DNA of 64,000 nt from Streptomyces cathayae (GTDB taxonomy: Bacteria > Actinomycetota > Actinomycetes > Streptomycetales > Streptomycetaceae), in contig NZ_CP121682.1 in assembly GCF_029760955.1 (NCBI RefSeq), forward strand, positions 5,766,001-5,830,000, read 5' to 3'. The translations under genes were made by a program, and so were the position numbers. Position 1 is the stretch's first letter; the number at the start of each line of letters is the position of its first letter. The notes beneath the pieces were generated by a model. It was not told the DNA's origin. It worked only from the letters and a program-made list of their open reading frames with translations, and did no database searches. Positions 21,746-29,947 of the stretch are shown one piece after another.

Positions 21746-22450
21746 TCAGGGGGCGTACTTGTAGCCGACGCGGCGCACAGTCTGGATCCTGCCCCGGTGC
21801 TCGGCGCCCAGCTTGCGGCGCAGCCGGGCGACGTGGACGTCGACGGTGCGGCCGTCGCCCACATGGCCGTAGCCCCACACGGTGGCGACCAGGTGGTCGC
21901 GGGTGTGCACCCGGTTCGGGTGTGCCACGAGATGGGCGAGCAGCTCGAACTCCAGGTAGGTGAGGTCGAGTTGCCGTCCGTTCACCTCAGCAGTGCGCCG
22001 CATGGTGTCGACGCGGACCGAATCGTCGGCCGCGTCGGCCCCATCGGTTTCGGAGGGCGCGGTGAGGGCGGACGACGGGCCGGCGTCCGGTACCGCCACA
22101 GGGAACGGCGGCTGCTGGTCGGCGGGGACCAGCACCAGGTAGCCGACCATGGGCGGGCGCCCGGGCAGGACGGGCAGGGTGTGCTGCGGTGCGGGCAGCC
22201 AGGTGGCCCCCGGAGGGAGCAGGTCCGCGACCGTGACGACCTCGTCCGGGGCGACGGCCCGCAGCCCGTGGCGGGGACGGCCGTCGGCCGGGACGGTACG
22301 GGGCGCGACGGGGGCGGCGGGTGAGGAGGACGCCGAGGTCACCGAGGTCACGGAGTTCGCGGCGCGCACGGAGTTTGCGGGGGTCGCAGCGTTCGCGAGG
22401 TTCACGGGATGCGCAGGATTTGTGGGGGAGAGGGAACGAGTGGTCGCCAT
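21746..22450 (-). CDS. OmpR-type winged-helix regulator without receiver domain
   Basis: A protein of 234 residues. The C-terminal 100 residues form an OmpR/PhoB winged helix: RQLDLTYLEFELLAHLVAHPNRVHTRDHLVATVWG, then GDGRTVDVHVARLRRKLG and IQTVRRVGYKYAP. The N-terminal half is Ala/Ser/Pro-rich and lacks the phospho-acceptor of a receiver domain, so control is not by standard phosphorylation. Similar stand-alone regulators are conserved in Streptomyces. A 40-residue ORF lies upstream on the same strand and may share the transcript. Confidence 0.88.
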   Translation of the reverse strand: MATTRSLSPTNPAHPVNLANAATPANSVRAANSVTSVTSASSSPAAPVAPRTVPADGRPRHGLRAVAPDEVVTVADLLPPGATWLPAPQHTLPVLPGRPPMVGYLVLVPADQQPPFPVAVPDAGPSSALTAPSETDGADAADDSVRVDTMRRTAEVNGRQLDLTYLEFELLAHLVAHPNRVHTRDHLVATVWGYGHVGDGRTVDVHVARLRRKLGAEHRGRIQTVRRVGYKYAP

Positions 22451-22569
22451 GAGGGGTCAGCTCTTTCGCGCGAAGGGTTCGTCGAGAGGACTCGACCGCC
22501 ACGAGTTCGTGGTCGGGCCGGTCGAGGACGTACGCGGTTCGCGCCGGCGGAAGGCCGGGAGGTACGGCG

Positions 22570-22692
22570 TCAGAGGGCCGGCGCGGTCGTCGCGCGGCAA
22601 CACTCGCGGTCGAAGTCGTCGTGCTGACGGGAGGGCCAGAAGGGCTCGAGGTCCTGACGACCTGTCGCGATGAGCTTCCGGGAACCGTCCAT
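22570..22692 (-). CDS. Small ORF (40 aa) upstream of the winged-helix regulator
   Basis: The reverse frame from the ATG at 22692 to the TGA at 22572-22570 encodes 40 residues: MDGSRKLIATGRQDLEPFWP followed by SRQHDDFDRECCRATTAPAL. The composition is ordinary protein-like, with aromatic residues and a Cys-Cys pair, unlike the Arg/Pro-rich shadow frames around it. GGGGG lies close upstream. It is 120 bp before the regulator start. It could be a leader peptide or a small conserved protein; nothing in the sequence shows function. Confidence 0.5.
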   Translation of the reverse strand: MDGSRKLIATGRQDLEPFWPSRQHDDFDRECCRATTAPAL

Positions 22693-22849
22693 GCCCCCAT
22701 TATGACCTAGCCAGGGGGCGCTCCGCCTTAGCGGGGTGGGGAATGGCTTGTCTGGGCTGCTCCGATCTCAACTGGGTGCAGAAATCAGCATTGTTCGCCT
22801 GTACCGTTTTTCTGCCGCACTAGACCTGTCGCGTGTGTATAGTTGTTAA

Positions 22850-23284
22850 GTGGCCGTGACCAGGAAGGTTCGCCGATTCTCCGGCGGCGTGTACGACCTC
22901 GGGCTCCACGTGGTGTGGTGTCCGAAGTACCGCCGTCCGGTCCTGGACGGCCGGGTCGCGGAACGCCTGGACGAGCTGATCCGGGCCAAGGCGGACGAGC
23001 GCGACTGGGAGATCATCGCTCTTGAGGTGGTGCCCGACCGCGTACACCTGTTCGTCAAGCACGATGCGAAGTCGTCCGCCTCATACGTAGCCAACCAGTT
23101 CAAGGGCTTCACTTCCCGCGTGCTGCGTGAGGAGTTCCCGCACCTGAGGTCGCGGATGCCCACGCTGTGGTCGTCGTCGTACTTCGCAGCCTCGGTAGGC
23201 GCGGTATCGGCGGCGACAGTGGCGAGGTACATCGACACCCAGTGGGAACGCCCCCAAAAGAAGCGGGAGGGGGACGGCTCGTGA
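22850..23284 (+). CDS. tnpA: IS200/IS605 transposase TnpA (Y1 HUH type)
   Basis: A protein of 144 residues. The family layout is clear: YDLGLHVVWCPKYRRPVL, DWEIIALEVVPDRVHLFV, ASYVANQFKGFTSRVLREEFPHL and LWSSSYFAASVGAVSAATVARYI. Catalytic Tyr is Y127. The HUH pair is normally His64-x-His66; here position 64 is Arg (PDRVHLF) and only H66 remains, so single-strand cleavage could be impaired unless this subgroup tolerates Arg. The GTG at 22850 lacks a clear Shine-Dalgarno. It overlaps tnpB by GTGA. Confidence 0.88.
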   Translation: MAVTRKVRRFSGGVYDLGLHVVWCPKYRRPVLDGRVAERLDELIRAKADERDWEIIALEVVPDRVHLFVKHDAKSSASYVANQFKGFTSRVLREEFPHLRSRMPTLWSSSYFAASVGAVSAATVARYIDTQWERPQKKREGDGS

Positions 23285-24489
23285 TCCGCGCGTACAAGTT
23301 CCTCCTGCGGCCCACGGCCCGTCAGACGGTCGCGCTGGGCGAGATGCTGCGAGATCACTGCTCGCTGTACAACGGGGCCATCCAGGAGCGCCGGGACGCC
23401 TACCGGCACACGTCGAAGACGACCGTGCGCTACGGCGACCAGTCCGCGCAGCTCAAGGACATCCGGGCGTTCGACCCCGAGCGCCAGGGCCGCTGGTCGT
23501 TCTCCTCCCAGCAGGCCACCCTGCGCCGCCTGGACAAGGCGTTCGCCGCGTTCTTCCAGCGTGTCAAGGCAGGCCAGACACCCGGATACCCCAGGTTCAA
23601 GGGCGTCGGGCACTTCGACACCGTGACCTTCCCGAAAGACGGCGACGGCTGCCGATGGGACTCCACCCCGCACGATGCGCAGACCCGCGTCCGCCTCCAG
23701 GGCGTCGGCCACGTCCGCGTGCACCAGCACCGTCCCGTCAAGGGCCGGGTCAAGACGATCAGCATCAAGCGGGAAGGAAGGCGCTGGTACGTCGTCCTCT
23801 CCTGCGACCAGGTGCCCGCTGAGTCGCTGCCCGCCACGGGCAGCATCATCGGCATCGACATGGGCGTCGAGCACTTCCTGACCACGTCCGACGGCGTGCA
23901 CATCGCCAGCCCGCGCTTCCTCGGAGCGGTGGCAGACGACCTGGCCGAGGCGCAGCGGCACCTGGCGAGGTTCCCCCAGCGGACCCGCCGACGCACCAAG
24001 AAGCACCGGGCCGCCGCCCGGAGGGTCGCCCGGATCCACGCGAAGATCCGCCGGCAGCGCCTGGACCACGCGTACAAGACCGCGCTCGCCCTCGTGGGCG
24101 ACCACGATGTGATTGCCCACGAGCGGCTCAACACAGCGGGCATGACCCGCGCGCCCAAGCCCAAGCCCGATCCGGAAACCCCCGGCGCGTTTCTGCCCAA
24201 CGGGTCCGCCGCCAAGGCCGGTCTGAACCGCAGCATCCTCGACGCGGGTTGGGGGGTGTTCCTCGTGATCCTCGCCCACAAGGCTGAAAGCGCCGGTCGG
24301 ACCGTCATCGCCGTGGACCCCCGCAACACCTCCCGCACCTGCCCCGACTGCGGGCACGTTGCGAAGGAGAACCGCGCCACCCAAGCGAAGTTCGAATGCA
24401 CGGTGTGCGGGTTCGCAGCGAACGCGGACCACGTCGGCGCGACGAACGTCCTCAACAGGGCCGGGCTGGCCCTCTGCGACGTGGCCTAG
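23281..24489 (+). CDS. tnpB: TnpB RNA-guided nuclease (IS605 OrfB)
   Basis: A protein of 402 residues from the GTG at 23281. The N-terminal helix-turn-helix_16 region (IRAYKFLLRPTARQ) leads to the TnpB core. All three RuvC acids are present: D193 in IGIDMGV, E281 in AHERLN and D383 in NADHVGATN. The zinc ribbon has CPDC (C354, C357) and CTVC (C373, C376). TnpB proteins are guide-RNA-directed DNA nucleases that help retain the transposon; the guide scaffold normally comes from the 3' end of tnpB and the right end. The gene looks intact. Confidence 0.93.
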   Translation: MIRAYKFLLRPTARQTVALGEMLRDHCSLYNGAIQERRDAYRHTSKTTVRYGDQSAQLKDIRAFDPERQGRWSFSSQQATLRRLDKAFAAFFQRVKAGQTPGYPRFKGVGHFDTVTFPKDGDGCRWDSTPHDAQTRVRLQGVGHVRVHQHRPVKGRVKTISIKREGRRWYVVLSCDQVPAESLPATGSIIGIDMGVEHFLTTSDGVHIASPRFLGAVADDLAEAQRHLARFPQRTRRRTKKHRAAARRVARIHAKIRRQRLDHAYKTALALVGDHDVIAHERLNTAGMTRAPKPKPDPETPGAFLPNGSAAKAGLNRSILDAGWGVFLVILAHKAESAGRTVIAVDPRNTSRTCPDCGHVAKENRATQAKFECTVCGFAANADHVGATNVLNRAGLALCDVA

Positions 24490-24500
24490 CCACGACCGCA

Positions 24501-24535
24501 GGAAGCCCGCGCGTTTCGCGTGAGTGGAGTCACTG
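24501..24535 (+). ncRNA. Probable IS right end and omega-RNA 3' scaffold
   Basis: This lies 12 bp after the tnpB stop codon. CGCG at 24510-24513 and 24517-24520 form a short hairpin, followed by AGTGGAGTCACT with its own symmetry. In IS605-family elements the right-end transcript is the scaffold of the TnpB guide RNA and the guide is read from the flanking DNA, here from about 24536. Position and symmetry are seen; the RNA role is inferred. Confidence 0.4.
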
Positions 24536-24617
24536 AAGCAGACCGAGGCCCCCAGCAGGAGCCCCGGTTCACCACGTGGACCGTGTGGTGCGGGCTTCTC
24601 GCTCCTCCCCGGACGCA

Positions 24618-24665
24618 GGGAGCCCTCCCCCGCTCTCGACGGCGGTCGAGCGGGGAAGGGCTCCC
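24618..24665. terminator. Long hairpin between the IS and the secreted protein gene
   Basis: GGGAGCCCTCCCCCGCTC at 24618-24635 pairs with 24648-24665 over 18 positions with one non-Watson-Crick position, around a 12-nt loop. It is about 100 bp beyond the 3' end of the reverse-strand secreted protein gene and also faces the IS, so it could stop transcription from both sides. Confidence 0.6.
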
Positions 24666-24688
24666 GTCACACCCCGGGGCGGCGACCC

Positions 24689-24721
24689 GGGTCGGGGCGG
24701 TACCGTGGCACGCCCCGACCC
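24689..24721 (-). terminator. Hairpin downstream of the secreted protein gene
   Basis: GGGTCGGGGCG at 24689-24699 pairs perfectly with CGCCCCGACCC at 24711-24721 around an 11-nt loop, 43 bp past the stop codon of the reverse-strand gene. Likely terminator. Confidence 0.6.
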
Positions 24722-24764
24722 CCGAACTGGGTCCGCGCCCCGGAGGGCTTGTGGTGACCCGGGG

Positions 24765-25460
24765 TCAGCCCACCTTCTCGATGAGCGCCCGGCGGATCAG
24801 GAACTTGCCGGGCTCCCGGACCTGCTCGAAGGCCGCGTCGTTGAGCAGGGCGCAACTGCCGGACACCCCGGTGACCTCCACCGTCGTGGACTTGTTGTTG
24901 TCCAGGTTGGTGACCTTCAGCTTGGTCCCGGCCGGGAACTGGTTGCTGGACGCCGCCGGGGCGCCGGCCTCACCGGAGAGGGTGACCGTGGAGCCGTTGC
25001 ACACCTGCTCGCCGGAGGCCGCCGCGCCGCCGCCCGGGTTCTGCGCGGCGTCGTCGCCACCGCCGGCCTGCTCGCCGCCGGCCTGCTCACCGGGGGCGGG
25101 CTGGGCGGGCTGCTCGGGCTGCGCCGGCTGGGAGTCCTGAGCCGACTCCCCCACCGTGCACCCGGACGCCCGCTGCTTGAGCTCGATCTCCGCGATGACC
25201 GCTTCGCGGTTGGCGATCCGCGCCTCGGACTGCGCGTCGGGATCGGCCCGTTGGCCCTCGATGAACTTCTGGTTGTTGCCGAGCGCCGTGGCGAGACCCT
25301 GGCAGACCGTCGAGTCGGCCGCCGACTTGGTGGTGGGGGCCGCCGTCTGGGAGGCGTTCGACGTGGTCGCCATGACGAAGGCACCGCCACCGGCCACCGT
25401 CGCGGCGCTCAGCAGCAACGCGAGCTTCTTCTTGGGGCCGAGAGTTCTCCTGCGCGACAT
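24765..25460 (-). CDS. Secreted protein with a beta-barrel-like C-terminal domain
   Basis: A protein of 231 residues. A basic start and a hydrophobic stretch (LALLLSAATVAGGGAFVMA) form a signal peptide. Next is a helical module of about 50 residues bracketed by cysteines (STVCQGLATALGNN to QRASGC), then a Gln/Pro/Ala/Gly linker. The C-terminal 80 residues (GSTVTLSGEAGAPAASSNQF, PAGTKLKVTNLDNNKSTTVE, GSCALLNDAAFEQV) look like a double-psi beta-barrel as in RlpA/expansin-like or Streptomyces protease-inhibitor proteins; this fold call is inference. The module-plus-linker plan resembles that of the DUF1996 protein. GGAGG lies upstream of the ATG at 25460. Confidence 0.78.
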   Translation of the reverse strand: MSRRRTLGPKKKLALLLSAATVAGGGAFVMATTSNASQTAAPTTKSAADSTVCQGLATALGNNQKFIEGQRADPDAQSEARIANREAVIAEIELKQRASGCTVGESAQDSQPAQPEQPAQPAPGEQAGGEQAGGGDDAAQNPGGGAAASGEQVCNGSTVTLSGEAGAPAASSNQFPAGTKLKVTNLDNNKSTTVEVTGVSGSCALLNDAAFEQVREPGKFLIRRALIEKVG

Positions 25461-25583
25461 GCGCGCCTCCTGAAGCGGGTAGGGGAACGTACGCCGCTAT
25501 GTACGAGGTGCCGAACGAAGTTACTCAGCGGTCCGGCAGCCTCCTCCAGGTGGCCTGCGTCACACGCCGCTTGCTCTCGGGTG

Positions 25584-25958
25584 TCAGGCGTCAGGCGTCC
25601 GACGGGACAGGGCGTCCCGTACCGCCTCCTCGCTGCGGGCCACGACCGCCGTGCCGTCCTCGGCCGTGATGATCGGGCGCTGGATCAGCCGGGGGTGCTC
25701 GGCGAGCGCCGCGATCCAGCGCTCCCGTGAGCCGGCGTCCCGCGGCCATTCCTTGAGCCCGAGTTCCCCGGCGGCCGCCTCCCCGGTGCGGGTGATGTCC
25801 CACGGCTCCAGGCCCAGCCGCTCCAGCACCTCACGGATCTCGCCCTGACTCGGCACGTCCTCCAGATAGCGGCGGACGGTGTAGTCGGCACCCTCGGCGT
25901 CCAGCAGGGTGAGGGCGCTGCGGCACTTGGAACAGGCCGGATTGATCCAGATCTCCAT
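25584..25958 (-). CDS. ArsC/Spx-family thioredoxin-fold protein
   Basis: A protein of 124 residues from the ATG at 25958. The N-terminal strand and cysteine motif (WINPACSKCRSAL, C9 and C12) and the segments DYTVRRYLEDVP, EIREVLERLGLEPWDITR and LIQRPIITAEDGTAVVAR are those of the ArsC family. True arsenate reductases use the first cysteine; whether this acts on arsenate or is a YffB-like reductase cannot be decided. The long open frame upstream is low complexity and shadow-like. Confidence 0.85.
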   Translation of the reverse strand: MEIWINPACSKCRSALTLLDAEGADYTVRRYLEDVPSQGEIREVLERLGLEPWDITRTGEAAAGELGLKEWPRDAGSRERWIAALAEHPRLIQRPIITAEDGTAVVARSEEAVRDALSRRTPDA

Positions 25959-26198
25959 GCCGCTCACCGTACGCCCCTCCGCTTCCGCCCCTCCGCTGTT
26001 CGAATTCCCCATCGCCTCGGGGGCACCTTCCGAACCAGGCGTTCCGCAGCTGGAACACCTCCTCCACCTGGGTGTTCGTCGACCTTCCCAGGACCCCCGG
26101 ATGTCAGTGCCGGGCAGTAAACTGGAGGCAGTGTTCGAGGGTGTTGCCGGGATCGGCGTGGATCTCGGTGGGCACCCTGACCGCGACAGGAGGATGCC

Positions 26199-26513
26199 GT
26201 GCCCGCTGCCGCACTGAAGCCGAAGCCCCTGCCCACCCAGTCCACCGCGAAGCGTCCCGTCCTGCTCGAAACGCCCTGCGCGCCCGTCGCGAAGCGGCCG
26301 CTGCCGCCGGGCCGCCCGCGGGAGTGGTACGTCACGCACAACCGCCGGCTCAAGGCGATGCGTCTCGCCATCGCCCTGCTCGACTCCGGCGTCTACCTGC
26401 CCGACCAGGCATCCGACGAGACGATACGCGGCACGGCGGAACTGATCGGCATACACCCGCCGTCCCGCACGACCTGCCACATGGTCCGCTCCCTCATGCG
26501 CCACAACCGCTAG
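26199..26513 (+). CDS. Conserved hypothetical protein
   Basis: A protein of 104 residues. The GTG at 26199 has AGGAGG 7 nt upstream. A Pro/Lys-rich N-terminus is followed by a helical region (PREWYVTHNRRLKAMRLAIALLDSGVY, then IRGTAELIGIHPPSRTTCHMVRSLMRHNR) that resembles small Streptomyces proteins of unknown function. It converges with the HEAT-repeat gene and the stop codons overlap by 4 bp. Confidence 0.75.
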   Translation: MPAAALKPKPLPTQSTAKRPVLLETPCAPVAKRPLPPGRPREWYVTHNRRLKAMRLAIALLDSGVYLPDQASDETIRGTAELIGIHPPSRTTCHMVRSLMRHNR

Positions 26514-27988
26514 CCGCCAGGACCGACGGGCGGGGTCTGTCTTCGGGAGGGCAGCCCCGCCTCCCCCATGCGCCGCTTCAGCGCGTCCCCGCTGAACAGA
26601 TGGCCGGCCCGGTCGAGCAGTTCGCCCACCTCCGGGTCCCCGGGGCGCCTGCCGGCGGTCGGATGCCAGTGCTGCACCGACTGTCCGGCCCACATCCGCA
26701 GTGTGTCGTCCGGATCCTCCAGCAGGGCGACCGCCGCCCGCAGCCCGACGACCCCGCCCCGGGCATAGAGCAGCCGGAACGCGGCGACTCGGACATGCCG
26801 GGGGTGCCCGATATCGAGGAACCCCATCAGACGGTCGGCGGGGAGCGCGCCGGAGAAGGGAAGCAGGGAGGTGGCCGCTTCCCGCACCACACCGGACGCG
26901 GGGTCGTCGAGCAGCGGCAACAACCGCTCCGTGTCGCTCACGTCGAGGATGCGCAGCCCGGCCACCGCCCGGGCCCGTACGCCCGGTGCCGGGTGGGCGA
27001 GCAGGGGCCACAGCAGGTCCGCGTCGGCGCGCTGTCCGCACTCCGCCAGGCCGACGGCCGCGCCGGGCGGCATCGCCGGGTCCGCCGGGTCCGCGCACCG
27101 TTCGCGGTACCAGGGCAGTGGATCCGTCCCGTGCCGGCGTACGACGTACCGCGCGCAGGCCCGCACGACCGCGGACCGGTCGGCGAGGAACTCCACTGCT
27201 CGCTCGGACCGCCCGGCCCGCCTCAGCGCGGTGACGCCGGCCGACCGCGCCCGCGGGTTGCGCGCGCCCAGCAGCGGCTCCAGCACGTCGTCCCAGCCGC
27301 CCCGTCCGGAGCCGGTGCTTGCGGCGGCCAGGGCGGCGTCGGCGCAGAGGGCCTGGACGACCGCGTCGTCGTCCCGGGCGGCGTGGCGGGCCAGCTCACC
27401 GGGGGAGAGGAGGCCCCCTTCGACGGCCGCCCGGAAGGCGAACCGGCGCAAAAGACGGTCGGGGTGGGTGCGCAGGGGCAGCAGCAGCTCGCGCGGAGCC
27501 CGGCGGAGCGCGGCGTCGAGCAGTCCGAGACCGAAGTTCCCGCGCTCGCGGCGGGCGACCCGCAGAACCAGCGGGGCGAGGGAGGCGACCGTCCGGGCAC
27601 TCACCTCCCCGGCGAGGGCCTCGCCCAGCAGCTGACGGGCCCGTTCGCGCACGGGCCCGGCCCAGTCGGCGGCACGCACGACGAGCAGGGGCAGCAGTGC
27701 GGGGTGCTCCGCGACCCCGGCCAGCGCACGCTCACGTATCCGCCCGTCGGGATGGCACAACGCCAGAGCCAGCCACGACTCTTCCGGCAGTTCCAGGGCC
27801 AGCGCATCCGGCAGTGGCGCGGGCCGGTACCACGCCGACGCGCGCACACCCTCGTCCAGCGAGATCCAGGCACTCCCACTCGGGTCGGCGATGTCCAGCA
27901 CCTCACCGAGGGCGGCCCCCCGGGCCAGGCGCACCGCCGCCGTCTCCCCGCCGATGACGGCCTTGTTCATGCCGTGCATCCCGTGCAT
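26510..27988 (-). CDS. HEAT-repeat protein
   Basis: A protein of about 492 residues. Tandem helical repeats fill most of it, with recurring units such as PDGRIRERALAGVAEHPALLP, GPVRERARQLLGEAL, PRARSAGVTALRRAGR, APGVRARAVAGLRIL and ASGVVREAATSLLPF. HEAT repeats are protein-interaction scaffolds; no catalytic motif is visible. The start is ambiguous: ATGs at 27988, 27979 and 27970 lie in near-perfect 9-nt repeats (MHGMHGMNKA) and none has a strong Shine-Dalgarno. It follows the small membrane protein gene by about 10 bp and may be co-transcribed with it. Confidence 0.75.
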   Translation of the reverse strand: MHGMHGMNKAVIGGETAAVRLARGAALGEVLDIADPSGSAWISLDEGVRASAWYRPAPLPDALALELPEESWLALALCHPDGRIRERALAGVAEHPALLPLLVVRAADWAGPVRERARQLLGEALAGEVSARTVASLAPLVLRVARRERGNFGLGLLDAALRRAPRELLLPLRTHPDRLLRRFAFRAAVEGGLLSPGELARHAARDDDAVVQALCADAALAAASTGSGRGGWDDVLEPLLGARNPRARSAGVTALRRAGRSERAVEFLADRSAVVRACARYVVRRHGTDPLPWYRERCADPADPAMPPGAAVGLAECGQRADADLLWPLLAHPAPGVRARAVAGLRILDVSDTERLLPLLDDPASGVVREAATSLLPFSGALPADRLMGFLDIGHPRHVRVAAFRLLYARGGVVGLRAAVALLEDPDDTLRMWAGQSVQHWHPTAGRRPGDPEVGELLDRAGHLFSGDALKRRMGEAGLPSRRQTPPVGPGG

Positions 27989-27998
27989 CCCGTGCTGA

Positions 27999-28286
27999 TC
28001 AGTACGGGCGGAAGTTGATGTAACCAAGGAAAACGATCACTGCGGCGACGCAGCCGAGGACCACGGCCGTGGACACCCAGGACGACGAGCCCCGGGGCGA
28101 CGCTCCTCGGAGCGACGACCGCCGGGAGCCCCGGTGCTCCGGCTCGCCGCGGAACGGGACCGGGCCAGGCGGGTCGTCCTTCCAGCGCGCGGCGAGCATC
28201 CGGGCACGGGCCGAGGGCTCCTTGTGCTCGGCCCCGTCCGCCCACTTGATGTCGAACTCGCGCTCCTCGTCGTCCCTTTCGGGCAT
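27999..28286 (-). CDS. Small single-pass membrane protein
   Basis: A protein of 95 residues. The charged cytoplasmic part (MPERDDEEREFDIKWADGAE, then RARMLAARWKDDPP) is followed by a single C-terminal membrane helix (WVSTAVVLGCVAAVIVFLGYI) ending in NFRPY. It is of a kind conserved next to glnA in Streptomyces. Start ATG at 28286. Function unknown. Confidence 0.75.
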   Translation of the reverse strand: MPERDDEEREFDIKWADGAEHKEPSARARMLAARWKDDPPGPVPFRGEPEHRGSRRSSLRGASPRGSSSWVSTAVVLGCVAAVIVFLGYINFRPY

Positions 28287-28374
28287 CCCCGTGAACCTCT
28301 CTCGAACAGCAGTGTCAGTTTCCCATCATCCCTCTCCGAGCCCGCCGAGGAAAGCACGTTCCGGACATGCGGGA

Positions 28375-28408
28375 CGCCCCTGCTCCCGGAAGCACGGAAA
28401 CAGGGGCG
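28375..28408 (-). terminator. Probable glnA terminator
   Basis: CGCCCCTG at 28375-28382 pairs with CAGGGGCG at 28401-28408, about 33 bp downstream of the glnA stop codon. The loop is 18 nt, so the structure is moderate. Confidence 0.5.
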
Positions 28409-28440
28409 CCGAACGGCTGTGACGCGTGCGCGTCAGTGCA

Positions 28441-29850
28441 TCACACGTCGAAGTACAGTTCGAACTCGTGCGGGTGCGGGCGGAGGGCCAGGGGGGCGAT
28501 CTCGGTGGTGCGCTTCAGGTCGATCCAGGTCTCGATCAGGTCGGACGTGAAGACGTCGCCCTGGAGGAGGAACTCGTGGTCGGCCTCGAGGCGGTCGAGG
28601 ACGGCGGTGAGGGAGGTCGGGACCTGGGCCACGTTGGCGTGCTCCTCGGGAGCCAGCTCGTAGAGGTCCTTGTCGATCGGCTCGGCCGGCTCGATCTTGT
28701 TCTTGATGCCGTCCAGGCCCGCGAGCAGCAGGGCCGAGAACGCCAGGTAGGGGTTGCCGGAGGCGTCCGGGGCGCGGAACTCGACGCGCTTGGCCTTCGG
28801 GTTCGAGCCGGTGATCGGGATACGCATCGCGGCGGAACGGTTGCGCTGCGAGTACACCAGGTTCACCGGGGCCTCGAAGCCCGGCACCAGGCGGTGGTAC
28901 GAGTTCACCGTCGGGTTGGTGAAGGCGAGCAGCGACGGGGCGTGCCTGAGGATGCCGCCGATGTAGTAGCGGGCCATGTCCGACAGGCCGGCGTAGCCCT
29001 GCTCGTCGTAGAACAGCGGTTCGCCACCCGCCCACAGCGACTGGTGGACGTGCATGCCCGAGCCGTTGTCACCGAAGATCGGCTTCGGCATGAAGGTCGC
29101 GGTCTTGCCGTTGCGCCAGGCGACGTTCTTCACGATGTACTTGAAGAGCTGCAGGTCGTCGGCGGCGGCGAGCAGGGTGTTGAACTTGTAGTTGATCTCG
29201 GCCTGGCCGGCGGTGCCCACCTCGTGGTGCTGGCGCTCGACCTTCAGGCCGGACCGGGCCAGCTCCAGCGAGATCTCGGCGCGCAGGTCGGCGAAGTGGT
29301 CGACCGGCGGGACCGGGAAGTAGCCGCCCTTGTAGCGGACCTTGTAACCGCGGTTGTCCTCCAGCGCGCCGGTGTTCCAGGCGCCCGCCTCGGAGTCGAT
29401 GTGGTAGAAGGACTCGTTCTCGGACGTCTTGAAGCGCACGCTGTCGAAGACGTAGAACTCGGCCTCGGGGCCGAAGAACGCGGTGTCCGCGATGCCGGTG
29501 GAGGCCAGGTACGCCTCGGCCTTCCGGGCCACGTTGCGCGGGTCGCGGGAGTACTGCTCGCCCGTGATCGGGTCGTGGATGAAGAAGTTGATGTTCAGCG
29601 TCTTGTCGCGGCGGAACGCGTCGAGCCTCGCGGTCGAGAGGTCCGCGCGCAGCGACATGTCGGACTCGTGGATGGCCTGGAAACCACGGATCGAGGATCC
29701 GTCGAAGGCCAGCTCCTCATCCGGGTCGAACGCTTCGGCGGGCACCGTGACGTGCTGCATCACACCCGGGAGGTCGCAGAAGCGGACGTCGATGAACTTG
29801 ACGTCCTCGTCCGCGATGTACTTCTTGGCCTCGTCGGCGTTCTGGAACAT
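28441..29850 (-). CDS. glnA: Glutamine synthetase type I
   Basis: A protein of 469 residues catalysing ATP-dependent amidation of glutamate with ammonia, the central nitrogen assimilation step; it acts as a cytosolic dodecamer. The beta-grasp domain with FDGSSIRGF, the glutamate and metal site region ([27 protein letters not shown]), the ATP-site segment ([12 protein letters not shown]) and the NRSAAMRIP region are all present. Tyr397 in [11 protein letters not shown] is the adenylylation site, so control by GlnE is expected. Length equals the canonical enzyme. AGGAGGAGCTGG precedes the ATG, and a GlnR box lies about 100-135 bp upstream. Confidence 0.98.
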   Translation of the reverse strand: MFQNADEAKKYIADEDVKFIDVRFCDLPGVMQHVTVPAEAFDPDEELAFDGSSIRGFQAIHESDMSLRADLSTARLDAFRRDKTLNINFFIHDPITGEQYSRDPRNVARKAEAYLASTGIADTAFFGPEAEFYVFDSVRFKTSENESFYHIDSEAGAWNTGALEDNRGYKVRYKGGYFPVPPVDHFADLRAEISLELARSGLKVERQHHEVGTAGQAEINYKFNTLLAAADDLQLFKYIVKNVAWRNGKTATFMPKPIFGDNGSGMHVHQSLWAGGEPLFYDEQGYAGLSDMARYYIGGILRHAPSLLAFTNPTVNSYHRLVPGFEAPVNLVYSQRNRSAAMRIPITGSNPKAKRVEFRAPDASGNPYLAFSALLLAGLDGIKNKIEPAEPIDKDLYELAPEEHANVAQVPTSLTAVLDRLEADHEFLLQGDVFTSDLIETWIDLKRTTEIAPLALRPHPHEFELYFDV

Positions 29851-29947
29851 CCAGCTCCTCCTACTCCCGACCGTCCCGCCGGGGTGGTAGATCGTTCGTG
29901 CGGCCGGTGCAGGTGGCCCGCGCTGTGGTCGACCCTAGGGACGGGGC

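Larger units (their letters stand above)
22800..24535 (+). mobile_element. IS200/IS605-type insertion sequence
   Basis: The element carries tnpA and tnpB overlapping by 4 nt. The right end is probably the short sequence after tnpB (24501-24535), which has a CGCG-TTT-CGCG hairpin and an AGTG/CACT pair, as usual for subterminal structures of this family. The left end is not resolved; an AT-richer stretch begins near 22780 and TnpA starts at 22850. Elements of this family lack terminal inverted repeats and do not duplicate their target, so the boundaries need an empty site for comparison. Confidence 0.75.

Noticed and set aside
25584..27098. A long frame extending the ArsC-like protein upstream
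   Set aside because: The extension is Arg/Gly-rich and overlaps two other well-supported genes; the ATG at 25958 begins exactly at the family's N-terminal strand.
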